DNA of 64,000 nucleotides from Paraphaeosphaeria minitans (Eukaryota > Ascomycota > Dothideomycetes > Pleosporales > Didymosphaeriaceae), in assembly GCA_015832175.1 (NCBI GenBank), contig WJXW01000004.1, positions 3,224,001-3,288,000 on the forward strand, in the 5' to 3' direction. Shown here piece after piece: positions 11,385 through 22,074 of this stretch. How positions within the stretch are numbered: the stretch's first letter is position 1; each line of letters opens with the position of its first letter. Position numbers and translations under genes: made by a program. The notes under the pieces were generated by a model. That model saw only the letters and a list, made by a program, of their open reading frames with translations. It had not been told where the DNA came from and ran no database searches.

Positions 11385-12245
11385 GATCAGCCGGACCGCG
11401 AATTCACACTTTCGGTCTTCTGCATGGACAGTGGCGTCATGGCCATTGTTGTACGTAGTCTTGGCCTTGTACGCGGAACCTCGTGGACGTTCCAGTTCTC
11501 GCCGCATGGCATACCGTCCGCCATGCAGCAGTGCTGTCTGCAGTACTGGTGGTGGAAAAGCTCGAAGACTTCTTTAGGTGCGTCTTCGGCTGGCCAGGGG
11601 CCTTGAGTGTGGCCGCCAGGGGTTGTCAGTGCATGGCGAACAGGAGAGAGAGAAACACGGAAGCACTCACGCAGTTATCGTCACAATGCGGCAAATTAGA
11701 CATCAGTTGGGTACCTTCCAATGACGGGCTGCGCTTTTAGCGATGGTCGATGGTGAGGCTCGTGTCCGTGATGCCGGCGATCAGCTCCTCTTCCTCGAGC
11801 GTAGAGATAGTGTCTATCCCCCCAGATACTGCACGAAGCTGGCGAGCACCTCTTCCCTCATGGGATTAAGGATGGGAGAGTAACATTCTTCATAAATATC
11901 GGTGATGACCTTCCAAAACGGCAATTATTTATCAGGATATTCGTTCTCCAATTTCTGCAGGTCGTCGTTGGAGAGCGAGATGCTTATTGGGGTGCTGCGT
12001 ACAAGGCCGACGAGGAAGTCGGGGATACCTTAATTGTACGGACACACAAAGTCAATGTGAGTTAGGAAAAGGTGGTATATATCTCTGCTATGCGAAAGGT
12101 CTTTTCTTCCACAAGGAAGACCTATCCACTTTTTACCTGGTGGTTTGCTTACTAGGGCAACGGCATAGACACCCATGGTTAATGCTGATGCAGGTGGTAA
12201 GTAGTAGGAGAGAAAAAGTCCATCGTGTGCGGCAAGGCATTGCAT
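11385..12245 (-). pseudogene. Possible decayed gene, unrecognised
   Basis: Minus-strand frames look protein-coding but broken. A first exon from the ATG at 12245 would end at a GTAAAA donor and join, after AATTAAG, a segment beginning GIPDFLVGLV (about 11900-12020). That segment has an in-frame TAA (YPDK-stop-LPFWKV) and then changes frame at a six-G run near 11820, after which an acidic stretch (STLEEEELIAGITDTS) reads on. A Cys/His-rich C-terminal segment (FHHQYCRQHCCMADG) ends in TGA near 11388. No family is recognised, and part of this could be coincidence. Confidence 0.3.
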
Positions 12246-12938
12246 TAAGTGGAAGTGTTGCCTAACAGGTGCTAAAATTGAAGTAGTCCGTGTTAACGCT
12301 AAGATACAGGCTCAACGAACTTTCGAGAGAGTTGGAGGCAATGTTATAGGCTTCCTTTCAACTGCGTAATCATGCAAGTCTCTCATTATATATAACATTG
12401 ATAAATGTGCCCTTTTCTCCTTCGTCTTGCTGCACAATGCCATCTCCTCGCATGCGGCAACCTTCAGGTACACTCGGCAGCTCAAACTCTTTACAAGTGG
12501 CGTTGCCCAAACCATTTGCTAGTTAGTGCTACATTCTTCCATTCCCACCCTACAGGATCCCATTTCACGATTTTGTGCATTGAAACGATGGTATAACCTC
12601 AATAAGAGCCAGCTACGTAATGTAACATGCGCAATCAGACCCGTTGCAGCTTTTGCCACATGGATCGTGGCCACGGATTTTTGTAATGGTGGTGATTCAA
12701 GTGGCGGCGGTGCTTGATGCCTTGTTCACTTATGGGGTGAGTCACCTATAATCAGCAACGTAAGGCCCGTCAAATTGCCAGGTATGCATACTGATGTCCA
12801 TTTCGATTCCATACCACAGAAAGCATGCGATCAGCCAGCGACAAACTGCCCCAGAATATTCCCACCACCTAAAGTACTCGGACACGTCCTCCGCCTCCTT
12901 ATCCTTAATTGTTGAACTTACATCCCCTGATCACCTCG
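12246..12938. other. Intergenic, nothing recognised
   Basis: About 690 bp with only short overlapping open frames on both strands and no domain, RNA gene or repeat that I can support. Confidence 0.4.
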
Positions 12939-13475
12939 CTACACGTACGCACGATCCCGCAGTAACCACCTCAAATCCTCCCACTCCTTTCCCAAACATG
13001 CCAACCACACGGTCCACACCCCCGCACTCTCCCCTATCTCCCGGACCATCCCCCAGACCTCAACCTCGTCCTTCTCCCCGTAAAAATAGCAAAACTCCGC
13101 ATAATGCGCGTACATGTCGCGCCACAGCAGTACAATCCTCGCATACAGCTCTTCTAGCTCCGCGTGTGCGATTTGCTCGTCGAGCGAGAAGAGGTACGTG
13201 GGCGAGGGGGCTTGTGCCGCGCGGGAGGCGGTGTAGACGGTGAGGAGGGGAAGGAGCTGTGCAGAGAGAGGCGTGGTAAGTGATGAGAGGGCGTGGATGG
13301 CGTGGATGTATTCAGCTGGCGATGTGGGGAGGGGAGGGGAGCGGAGGTGGACAAAGCGGGAGGATGCTGAGGTGGTCCAGTACATGTGGTGTTCCGTTTG
13401 TCTTGGTGGGTAGTAGTGTTTATAGAGCGTTTTCAAAGGATTTATGAGTGTTGGGAACGAGGCAAGTAAGAGCAT
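12939..13475 (-). CDS. Small unknown protein, paralogue of the 21.4-kb gene
   Basis: An intronless 178-aa ORF from the ATG at 13475; a second in-frame ATG (MYWTT) at 13385 would give 148 aa. It is not a named family. It has no confident signal peptide or membrane helix. The second half is helical and rich in Trp, Tyr and Glu. It shares with the protein at 21379-22074 an EY-x-x-A-[IL] N-terminal box and a C-terminal box of the form Y-x2-FC-x3-G-x2-DE-x-E-[VI]-W-x-M, followed by G-[ED] and a W-x-V. This makes the two likely paralogues 8 kb apart. Open frames on the opposite strand are shadows. Confidence 0.6.
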   Translation of the reverse strand: MLLLASFPTLINPLKTLYKHYYPPRQTEHHMYWTTSASSRFVHLRSPPLPTSPAEYIHAIHALSSLTTPLSAQLLPLLTVYTASRAAQAPSPTYLFSLDEQIAHAELEELYARIVLLWRDMYAHYAEFCYFYGEKDEVEVWGMVREIGESAGVWTVWLACLGKEWEDLRWLLRDRAYV

Positions 13476-13906
13476 GTGTGCTGCTGCTCCGCGTAATGGG
13501 AGCTGTGCGACCCAGGAGAAGAGGAAGTGCAGGCAGCACCTGCTTCACGTTAACTTCTCACGGTTGAAGTAGCGGTAATCGCGGTATTTGCTGGCGACGA
13601 CAGCGATGATGGTATACAGTGGTGTGTCTTAGCTAGTGTTTTAGATGAAGCTAGCTGCCCGTGACCAACCTTCCTGGACTGATACATAATGCACACAGAA
13701 TACAAGTGCGTCTTCGAGACCCCCACCTATGTTCGGGGGATCGGGGGAGAAAGACGCAGGGTATACTTACGCCATAACTCCGTAATTCATGTGCCGTGTA
13801 TGGATCAGGCGGGATTTTATCGTCCGCAATGATTGCCTGGGCTTCTGCAGAGCTTTGCGTGTGCGGGTCGTCCGCAGGCGATTCTTTCGAATACTAAGTG
13901 AATTCC
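13476..13906. other. Intergenic
   Basis: 430 bp between two minus-strand genes. It holds the 3' flank of the SF3a60 homologue and the probable promoter of the small unknown gene. No other feature was seen. Confidence 0.4.
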
Positions 13907-15406
13907 TCAGACCAGTCCCTGAGCTGCGAGGTCCTTGTAGACCTTCTCAGGCATGACGTTGCCCTCAGAGTCTTCCATTTGCACCACATTGTCCACAGTC
14001 GACTTCTCTTTCTTCTTGTCCTGCTGAATCTTCCTCCACAGGGTCTGCGCCTCGTCGATGCTAGTAATCTCACGGAAGAGAGTGGTATTCGTGATTCCGA
14101 GACACCTCAGGCCGTGGATGTGACGCGGCTCGTTGAAGTGCTTATCGAAGGCTCGCCTACCCATCCAGATGTAATTGCCGCAAATTTCGCATGGGAATTC
14201 GACGCCGAGACCATGAAGCTTGTACAGCCAGAAAGGAATGGGCTTGCCATCCCAAGCAAGCGGGAGCTTGAGCGGGTTGTAGATCTTGTCCTCGCCGTCT
14301 TCATCGTCATCCTCGTCGTTGCCACCATTCGCCGTCTCTGGAGCCTCGGAGTACAGCTGCTCTAGCTCTTGCTGCCGTTCGCGTTCCGTCATGCCTTGCT
14401 TTCGCTCGACGTTGACCTTGGTATCGCCGCGCTCTGTCTGCATCGCAGCAGCAAGTCTGCGAATACGGAACTCCCGCTCCGCCACTGCGCGCTCCTTGAA
14501 TCGGTGCATGTCTCCACCAGCGCCATTGGTGGTGGCACCGGTCGTGCTCGATTCAAGCTCCGCCGCCGCCTTTTTATGCTTCTTGCCAATCAGATGCGCC
14601 TCGTAAACCGACTCTTTCGCGAAGCCCTTCTTGCATGCCGAGCAGTAGATGCCTTCTTCCATGGCGTCTCCCGCCGCCTGACCGGCTTGCGCTGCATTCT
14701 TCTCCCAGCCTGGAATCTGATCGTCGGCCCACTTCTCTTCAAACTCGTTGTCGAAGTTCGCGAATAGCTTGTCCAGATTCTCAAGCGGCTTTGTGCGGTG
14801 CATGAAGCTCTCCAGATACTCTTGCAGTGCCTTCAAATACTGAAAATACGACTCAGACATCTTCTGCTCACGACGAATGGTAGCTTGAGGCGGAGTGAAG
14901 ACGTCAAAGACATCGAGATACTGCAGGTAGGTCAGGCGGCGCGCTTGCTGCTGAACAGGAAGGTTGAGGTACTGTTCATGCAGCGTGGTCAGGTCGAAGA
15001 AGCGACCGAAGCCTTCCTCGCCCGTGAACATGGAGTCGATGGTGGCGATAGAATGCGCGTGGTCCTCGGGCGAGCGGCGCTTGTAGGCCTTTTCGAGATT
15101 CTCGACGGGCATGGCGGTGTACTTGCTGTGGTATGACTTGATGTTGGCAACCTCGCGTGCGAAGGACTCGAGAGGGTCACCAAGAGTCAAGTTGCGGACC
15201 TCGTCGTCTAGCTTGCCGTCGGCGTCTTGGTAGATGGAAATGAGGCGCCCAGATCGCTCCTCGATCTGGCGAAGGAACTGGGCAACATCGTGGTCGCGCG
15301 CGAGGCGATGGCGAATGTGCGGCGGGTCCTCGAGCAGGCGGTCCGCGACGGCATCCTCGAGGCGCTCGAGCTCCTCATGTATGTTGCGCTGGTCTTCGAG
15401 AAGCAT
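13907..15406 (-). CDS. Splicing factor 3a subunit 3 (SF3a60/Prp9/Sap61)
   Basis: An intronless 499-aa protein starting MLLEDQRN at 15406. SF3a is the U2 snRNP subcomplex that helps form the 17S U2 particle and bind the branch site in the nucleus. The N-terminal third carries the helical start typical of the family (ERLEDAVADRLL). A zinc-finger of the matrin/U1 type (C-x2-C, then H-x5-H) lies near residues 252-275. The family's C-terminal finger (CEICGNYIWMGRRAFDKHF, ending in RHIHGL) lies near 402-428. An acidic Asp/Glu stretch and a Lys/Glu-rich linker separate the two. Length and domain order match complete fungal homologues. It is divergent from FAL1 across 331 bp, so the two RNA-processing genes probably share a bidirectional promoter. 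Confidence 0.95.
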   Translation of the reverse strand: MLLEDQRNIHEELERLEDAVADRLLEDPPHIRHRLARDHDVAQFLRQIEERSGRLISIYQDADGKLDDEVRNLTLGDPLESFAREVANIKSYHSKYTAMPVENLEKAYKRRSPEDHAHSIATIDSMFTGEEGFGRFFDLTTLHEQYLNLPVQQQARRLTYLQYLDVFDVFTPPQATIRREQKMSESYFQYLKALQEYLESFMHRTKPLENLDKLFANFDNEFEEKWADDQIPGWEKNAAQAGQAAGDAMEEGIYCSACKKGFAKESVYEAHLIGKKHKKAAAELESSTTGATTNGAGGDMHRFKERAVAEREFRIRRLAAAMQTERGDTKVNVERKQGMTERERQQELEQLYSEAPETANGGNDEDDDEDGEDKIYNPLKLPLAWDGKPIPFWLYKLHGLGVEFPCEICGNYIWMGRRAFDKHFNEPRHIHGLRCLGITNTTLFREITSIDEAQTLWRKIQQDKKKEKSTVDNVVQMEDSEGNVMPEKVYKDLAAQGLV

Positions 15407-15737
15407 GGCTGCGGTCGCCTGGGGAGCGTGAGCGCGCAGACGGAAAGGTGGTTATGTGAGGCAGACGTGGGGCGTCCGGTGGAGAAATGGTGAACCCTCT
15501 CAGTCGCGCTGTCCCAAGGGTCCCAGAAATTGAGGTGGTGTTGTGAGGCAGACGTGGGGCGTCCCGTCGAGAAATGTTAAACGCTCTCAGTCTTCTCATT
15601 CGCGCTTTCCCTTCTCGGATCAACCTTCCGCCGGCCTCCGCAACGCGCCTGCCCGAGCTCCAAAGTTTCTCCACCGCAGCGCTGCCGCATCGTTCACCCC
15701 ACGCAACCCTGCCGCATACCCGTTACGCATAGCCACC
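15407..15737. promoter_or_regulatory. Bidirectional promoter, SF3a60 / FAL1
   Basis: The only sequence between two divergent RNA-processing genes, so it must hold both promoters and 5' leaders. It is GC-rich and contains a near-identical direct duplication of about 58 bp (copies at 15446-15503 and 15533-15591). The FAL1 start context is AGCCACCATGG, a strong eukaryotic initiation context. Confidence 0.7.
15446..15591. repeat. Direct duplication in the shared promoter
   Basis: Two copies of about 58 bp, 15446-15503 and 15533-15591, share AGGTGGT, TGTGAGGCAGACGTGGGGC, GTCC and GAGAAATG blocks and end in CTCTCAGTC. They are separated by 29 bp. Differences are a few substitutions and a one-base indel. 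Confidence 0.85.
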
Positions 15738-17030
15738 ATGGCCGAAACAATCGATCGCAACATGGACGACAAGATGGAGTTCTCCACGTCCAAGGAGGTC
15801 ACCGTGGCGCCCACCTTCGAGGCCATGCACCTGAAGGAGAACCTGCTGCGCGGCATCTACGCATACGGCTACGAGTCGCCGTCGGCCGTGCAGTCGCGTG
15901 CCATTGTGCAGGTCTGCAAAGGTCGCGACACAATTGCCCAGGCGCAGTCCGGCACGGGAAAGACGGCCACCTTCTCCATCTCCATCCTGCAGGTCATCGA
16001 CACGGCTGTGCGCGAGACGCAGGGTATGCACCGTTGCTGTGATGCGAGGCTTGCGCTAACGTACGGCAGCTCTCGTTCTATCACCCACGCGCGAATTGGC
16101 GACCCAGATCCAGTCGGTCATCATGGGCCTCGGCGACTACATGAACGTGCAGTGCCATGCTTGCATCGGCGGCACCAACGTTGGCGAAGACATCCGCAAG
16201 CTCGACTACGGCCAGCACGTCGTATCCGGAACACCCGGCCGCGTGGCTGACATGATTCGCCGCCGCAACCTGCGAACGCGCAATATCAAGATGTTGGTGC
16301 TGGACGAGGCTGACGAGCTCCTGAACCGCGGTTTCCGTGAGCAAATCTACGACGTGTACCGCTACCTGCCTCCTGCGACGCAAGTGGTGGTAGTGTCTGC
16401 CACCCTCCCGTACGACGTTTTGGAGATGACGACTAAGTTCATGACGGAACCCGTACGGATCCTCGTCAAGCGTGACGAGTTGACGCTAGAAGGCCTCAAA
16501 CAATACTTTATTGCTATTGAGAAAGAGGAGTGGAAGTTCGACACGCTATGCGATCTCTACGACACACTCACCATAACACAAGCCGTTATTTTCTGCAACA
16601 CGCGTCGCAAGGTCGACTGGCTCACAGACAAGATGCGCGAGGCTAACTTCACAGTGTCTGCAATGCACGGAGACATGCCTCAACGCGAACGTGACAGCAT
16701 TATGCAGGACTTCCGTCAGGCTAACTCGCGCGTGCTTATCTCGACAGACGTCTGGGCGCGCGGTATCGATGTCCAACAAGTGTCCCTCGTCATCAACTAC
16801 GACCTTCCTTCCAACCGTGAAAACTACATTCACAGGATCGGTCGAAGTGGCCGCTTCGGACGCAAGGGAGTGGCTATCAACTTCGTGACCCAGGAGGATG
16901 TGCGCATCCTGCGTGACATCGAACGTGAGTGGATCCAAAGGGAACCAATGAACCGTTACTGACAAAAGTAGTGTATTACTCGACTCAAATCGACGAGATG
17001 CCCATGAACGTTGCAGATTTGCTTTCTTAG
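15738..17030 (+). CDS. FAL1: DEAD-box RNA helicase FAL1 (eIF4A-III type)
   Basis: Three exons, 15738-16023, 16070-16924 and 16972-17030, with introns of 46 and 47 nt; the sum is 1200 nt, giving 399 aa, the usual length. FAL1/eIF4A-III is an ATP-dependent RNA helicase acting in pre-rRNA processing and, in filamentous fungi and animals, in the exon-junction complex. Motif I (AQSGTGKT) is near residues 68-75, motif Ia PTRELA follows the first intron, DEAD is near 175, SAT near 204, and [11 protein letters not shown] near 348. The last exon supplies the conserved C-terminus ([18 protein letters not shown]), which is lost if the second intron is missed. It is divergent from the SF3a60 homologue. 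Confidence 0.97.
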
Positions 17031-18154
17031 GTAGGCTTAGTTATGGCGTTCTAGGAACTCCGTATACCAAAAGTAGGTATGGTTGGGTTTCAGCAGCTGC
17101 CAGGCCCGGCACCAGCAGCGCGCACTGTCGGGCAAATGCCGCTTCGAGGCATAAATGTGGAGGAAAGGGCTGTGTAGCCACTTAGTATGTGTCCACTGCT
17201 TCTTCCAGTCTCCCAATCACTGACCCGAACTCGGACAGTATCACCAGAAATTGCATATCAATATACCCCAACTCGAGCTTGTACACAGTCGATGTAGACC
17301 AGCGGCTTTGTTGGAACTATTTGGGCAGGGCACGCCAGTAAACTCGCAAATATATTGATACGATTCTTACACCTTCTTTCAGGCCTGCCCTATGGCCTGA
17401 GCAGTTTTGTGATGCCCTGATTTGACGATGTGCCTTGATCAGAGTCATGCCACCGGCCAAACCCCAATCAGCGTAGTGATGGGCCCCCTTACGAAACGAG
17501 GTAGATATACCGACGACGCATTTAACGGACTCCGATGTTGCTCCCCCAAATTTGGACCGACGCCACTACGCAGTTGCGGGACCAATCAGCTTTGTCTCTC
17601 GGCATTATAAGCGAGGCTCCGTCTCCTCTGAAACCTCCAACATCGTCACCACACCTCTATATTTTGGACCCCACGCTCACCGCGGACTTTAGCCTCAGGA
17701 AAAGCGGGCGCAACACCATTTTTTATCCAAACAGGTGCGAGTGAGATGAGATAAGCCGCACCATTTACTGTCAACGTAGAATTTTCTGACCTGTGGGCAC
17801 ACGGATAAGTGTGCGACCAAGAGTGTAATTGACTGCCCGGATTGCTCACAATCAAATATAACTATCAAATGCCACCGCGCGCCACGACCCCCTAAATGGG
17901 ATCTTCCGTCCATTGCGTAATGTAATACTATGGTTGCTGTCGTATATGGAGCATTGGGTAGACCGCTGCACGGTTCGGGTTCAGCTCTGCCGCACCCTGT
18001 CGCATTTGCAGCGGCGCGCTTCAGCCCAGTGTCCTGCTCTAATATTCCGGATTCCTTACAAATGGCTTGGTAGGCCCTCCTCATCAAACTCTGCTGTCGA
18101 CTCGTTCTCCGCTTGAGAAGCTGGCTGCGGTCACCTTCCGACGAAAATTCCAAC
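17031..18154. other. Intergenic, nothing recognised
   Basis: 1.1 kb holding the FAL1 3' flank and the promoter of the next membrane-protein gene. A long minus-strand frame (17695-18321) is rejected because it runs antisense into a better-supported gene. No repeat or RNA gene was seen. Confidence 0.4.
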
Positions 18155-19049
18155 ATGCTCGGCTTCGTGATTTCCACGGCCATTCTCTTCCTAACTTGTA
18201 TATCCGGCATCTTAGGTTCTGGAATCACCACTTTCACTGATGACCAGTGCAAGAAGTCACACGAGCCTTTGGAAGTGCAAAATGGGTACCCAGATGGATT
18301 ATGTACGGCGCTGAAAATCAAGAACGGCCTCGAAGCTTTCCAAATCGTTCAATTGGACCCTGGCTGTGCAGGTTTGTCATGATAAAGGGTAATGAGACTT
18401 GTGTCTGACTTGAGCAGTCACATTGTATGGCCCAAATGATGGCAGCGGCCAAGCTTGCTCCTCGCCTGTCAAGATCGTAGGCGAACTTGCTGCCTGCTAC
18501 AACTCGTCGTGGATCTACTATAGCGTCGATGGCTGTTTCGAACCAAACTCGGCCTCGGCCAGCGCACTTGTGCTTCCGACCGTGGCGGCGAGTCCTGCCT
18601 CCACCTTGTCCTCCTCATCATCGACATCTTTGCCATCGCCGACCTCCTCACCCTCTTCTTCTGAATCGACTACCACCACACCTGCGACCAAGAACAAAGA
18701 CACCTCCCACACGCCCGCCATAATAGGCGCCATCATCGGCAGCGTCGCTATCTGCGCAGCCCTCATCGCCCTCGTCGTCTTCTGCCTGCACCGCCGCAAG
18801 TCTCAGCCCGGCAAACCCCTGCCGCACCCGCCGTCCTACGAGCTCTCGCAGGAGCGCGCGCTGAACGAAATGGCGCGGGGCTCGATCGTGCTACCGTCCC
18901 GCACAGCGCAGAAAGAGATGTGGGCGAGTGAGGCGGCGGTTGAGATGGGGCGGAATAGCTACGCGCCGCCGGTGGAGCTGCCGGTGGGGAGTTGGGGCGA
19001 GGATGAAAAGGGAGGGAGTGCCTTGATTCATGTGCATTTGGCCCGATAG
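18155..19049 (+). CDS. Secreted-type single-pass membrane protein, Cys-containing ectodomain
   Basis: Two exons, 18155-18371 and 18418-19049, with a 46-nt phase-1 intron, giving 282 aa. Residues 1-22 form a signal peptide. The short ectodomain has several Cys residues (DDQCKKS, DGLCTAL, DPGCAG, GQACSS, ELAACYNS, DGCFEP), suggesting disulfides. A Ser/Thr/Pro-rich, probably O-glycosylated stalk covers about 130-185. One transmembrane helix (about 190-212) ends in CLHRRK, and a cytoplasmic tail of about 65 residues follows. The layout resembles fungal cell-wall stress sensors, but the Cys pattern is not a WSC domain I can confirm. Function is unknown. Confidence 0.8.
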
Positions 19050-19571
19050 ATTAAATAGGTAAATGAAGAGTAATTGTTCTACGCAATTTTCGCCTCACCC
19101 GGATTTGCGTCAATACACTCATGTGCCTCTTGTTTGGTGTGCGAGCTTGGTTCTGCTGCTCTGCACGAAGGTGTCAGCCGCCCATTTACTAGGTAGGATT
19201 TGGTGGTTCGAGTTGAGGCTATCGTAAGCCTCGTTCAATACCCACACTCTCCAAAACATGGCGACGGGTCATCTAGTTCGCTGCGTGTTCTAAAGACTGA
19301 TTCTGTGGGGCTTTGAATGCTCGATGCTTGACCGCGCAAAGCATACACCGGAAGACGTGAAGGGGAACTGTTACGCGAAGACTGCGGCAGTATCGCGCTG
19401 CGTGCATGTCGGCCTCTGTATCTTCCCAGGGCACCACGGTACGTGAATAACATTACCGTCCCTGCCACTGGTATAAAGACATGAGGGTCCCCGTGCTTCC
19501 CCGGCTACCCATAAGCACACTGTATACACAACATATTACCACTTTGCACGCGACCCGTCCCGCACTACATC
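19050..19571. other. Intergenic
   Basis: 520 bp. A 77-codon minus-strand frame (19235-19468) has no recognisable feature. The rest is probably 3' flank and promoter. Confidence 0.4.
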
Positions 19572-19997
19572 ATGGACTTCAACACCCCACCACCCCGCCC
19601 CTCCTCCTCCGCACACACCCTCTCAACCGCCACAACAACGCTCAACGCTTTCCTCTACCCTCCCTCCACACCCGGAATCCCGTTCCGCACCCACCTCCGC
19701 ATGGCCCTGCGCGAGCGCGTCCGTGAACTCACGCGCTACTTCAAACTCTTCCGATATGGCGATCCCACCCAGGGCGTGCCTTCGAATGAGTGGATAGTAG
19801 AACAGCCTGTGGAGTATCTACCAGGGGATCCGCAGATGGAGCGGTATCTGGAGGAGCTGAGAGAAGAGATGATGGTGATTTGGCAGGATTTGCTGACGAT
19901 GGATGAGTATTTCAGTATAAGGGGGTCGTGGGCGGCGAAGGAGAGGAGGGATGCGAGGGCGTGGGCGGAGAGGGAGGAGGTAATGGGTGGGTTTTGA
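19572..19997 (+). CDS. Small unknown protein, 141 aa
   Basis: An ATG-initiated intronless ORF. The first 30 residues are Pro/Ser/Thr-rich. The rest is strongly helical and charged, with an Arg-rich middle and Glu/Trp-rich end. No signal peptide, membrane helix or named domain is seen. A segment near residues 95-120 (YLEELREEMMVIWQDLL) vaguely resembles the helical core of the 13-kb small protein (ELEELYARIVLLWRDMY), so it may be a distant member of the same family, but the match is short. The opposite-strand frames are shadows. Confidence 0.5.
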   Translation: MDFNTPPPRPSSSAHTLSTATTTLNAFLYPPSTPGIPFRTHLRMALRERVRELTRYFKLFRYGDPTQGVPSNEWIVEQPVEYLPGDPQMERYLEELREEMMVIWQDLLTMDEYFSIRGSWAAKERRDARAWAEREEVMGGF

Positions 19998-20345
19998 GAG
20001 GGGGGGCCAGTGCTTGTATAGATAGGTGTCTTGTTGGTGAGGCACACGAGGGTGAAGATTGAGCTTGGGTGATGATTGCTTCAAGCCGGGTGGTTGCGTA
20101 TGCTATGTTAATACTCTTGGCAATCATATGCTGACATGTACGGTTGTTTAAGATTCTCTTTCAAATGTTTTTTTTATTCCATCATGTCCACGGGGGCTAT
20201 TGGGAAAATTCTTCGCAGTGGAGAAACGGAAATACGCAAGCCAAGGAACAGTCGTAATTGATCGACCAACTCCACTACGCTCACAACCCTTCAAATCTTT
20301 TCAGTTATCGAACGTTTGATTATACAAGCATTCAAGCAACCAAAG
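19998..20345. other. Intergenic
   Basis: 348 bp with nothing recognised other than a short T-rich run near 20168. Confidence 0.4.
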
Positions 20346-20761
20346 ATGGAGCTTGAGGCACACATGGAAACAATGATGGTATCGCCGAGGTTACCCGCGT
20401 GACTCACCACGGAACCCAATGACGACAAATACCCCGTAAGCAACATGCTTATCGGCCTGGCCAAGATCACCGAAATTATCTATCGTTCCTGGCAGCAAAA
20501 CGCTGTTGTCGAGCCGTGGGAGTGACGCTATTACCGCCAGGTCGTTTACAACGATGTTGAAGACATTTTTTGGCCCCGGAAGCTGTGCATCTCCTGGATG
20601 ACCTCCTTGACAAACTGAATCTGACGGATCATCATATATTCAAGATGGAGGATCTGATCAAGGCCATGTACCTGGAATGGGCGTACCGTGACGCGAAAAG
20701 GTCCAAACATCAGAGTTCGAGTGAGGGGTCTTCTGACGAAGAAGAGCCTGATTCTGAGTAG
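20346..20761 (+). pseudogene. Small decayed gene, unrecognised
   Basis: From an ATG at 20346 one frame reads protein-like sequence (DDKYPVSNMLIGLAKITEII, then YNDVEDIF) but has in-frame TGA codons at 20400-20402 and 20523-20525. At the six-T run at 20561-20566 the coding-like frame changes by one, then continues (LAPEAVHLLDDLLDKL) to a Ser/Glu-rich tail and TAG at 20759-20761. Both TGA stops could come from CGA. No family is recognised. Only the last 63 codons are open, from a TTG, so this reads as a relic. Confidence 0.45.
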
Positions 20762-21378
20762 ACGGGTGATATGTGGATATTCGTGATGCTGAGACTGAGA
20801 GAAATTGAGTGCTTCACCAGTCGGTTAGAGTGAACGTCCTGTGGATCGTGATTGTTGAATGTTGCTAAAGCATATCTGGTAATAAACAGATGACAGCGAA
20901 AGGATTATGGTCCTGGGCACGTTCGTCATGAATCCTTTTGATGGTTTGGAAGCCAAGGTTGAGCTCTTCAAGTAAATGAGTAGAAGTCGCAGCTGTAGCC
21001 GAATGTGAACTGAGGATTTCATGAATTTAATTGCACGTTTTTACGCATGAGACAAAGAGCTGGTGACAGTTGCATACCACCGAGCAGGTTGTGTTGTACG
21101 AGGCAATTCAACGAGAGGTTGGTCATACCTTGACCGGATTGAGTAAATGGTTTTAAACGTCTGAACGAAGCTCGACTAACTCTAGGCAAGCATGTGACTT
21201 GCGCTCTGGGTGGTTTTCAAGTAAGTGGGGCTTGCTATACGCAAGTGAAGACATCAGTCTCTCACCGGTTACCATGCAGCTGCGCGCGGCCACGCACCTC
21301 GTTTGTCGACACAATCTAATGTGATCCACTGTCAACGTACCTGCTTCTTCACGCAATCCATATTCACCGCCAGTTGCC
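20762..21378. other. Intergenic
   Basis: About 617 bp between a relic and the next small gene. No coding frame with recognisable features was found. Confidence 0.4.
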
Positions 21379-22074
21379 ATGTCGCAATCGCACTCTTTGC
21401 CCTTGCTGCGACGGCAATCCACAACACAGCGACAGCCCTCGAAGCTTCAGAGCCGAATCTCTGCGATGAAGCGACGCTCAATGCCCGACCCGCAGCCCTC
21501 CACACCCCAGCGGCAACTGTCGCTAGATCATCGACGTCGCTCCTCGCTCTGGCCCAGCGATATACCTTCCGTGACGCCTACGAAGAGCGTACACCCCAAA
21601 GAGTAAGGCTTCGCCCAGTGGAGCTGTATATTTCGGACGGCCTTGATTGGCAATACATTGCTCCAGAGTAGTCTTCGCCGCCACTAATCTCTTATCCGCT
21701 CCAGGTACCTCACCGCGCTCTCTTCCCTACTCACGTTTGCTTCCGACCGCATGGCCAGAATCTCGCTGCCGGATCTCATCAGGGCCTTCAATCGTGCTCA
21801 TTCTCTCAACGACCGTACCGCCATGTGCCAGCTCAGCATCAGAATGGCTTCGACGCTCAGCCAAGTTCACGAAGCGTACCACACTTTCTGCGGGACCCGT
21901 GGCACATTTGACGAGGAGGAGATTTGGAAGATGATCATGGATTTGGGTGACGAGGGAGAGGTGTTTTGGGATGTGGTGGATGAGTTGGGCGACTTGATTG
22001 AAATCATTGAGGGGGGAGAGACAGAGGGTTTTTGGAGGAGCTTCGAGAGGGTGATGAGGAGCATCAATAAATAG
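21379..22074 (+). CDS. Small unknown protein, paralogue of the 13-kb gene
   Basis: Two exons, 21379-21602 and 21705-22074, joined by a 102-nt phase-2 intron (GTAAGG..CTCCAG), giving 197 aa. The splice joins an Arg/Ser/Pro/Gln-rich basic N-terminus of about 75 residues to a helical domain starting EYLTALSSLL. That domain matches the 178-aa protein at 12939-13475: both have EY-x2-A-[IL], and both have Y-x2-FC-x3-G-x2-[DE]E-x-E-[VI]-W-x-M and then a W-x-V segment. No signal peptide or membrane helix is seen. The basic N-terminus, unique to this copy, could direct nuclear entry. The family is unnamed to me. Confidence 0.65.

Noticed and set aside
17695..18321. 208-codon minus-strand open frame
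   Set aside because: It runs antisense through the start of the spliced, signal-peptide-bearing gene at 18155, has no domain, and starts without good context.
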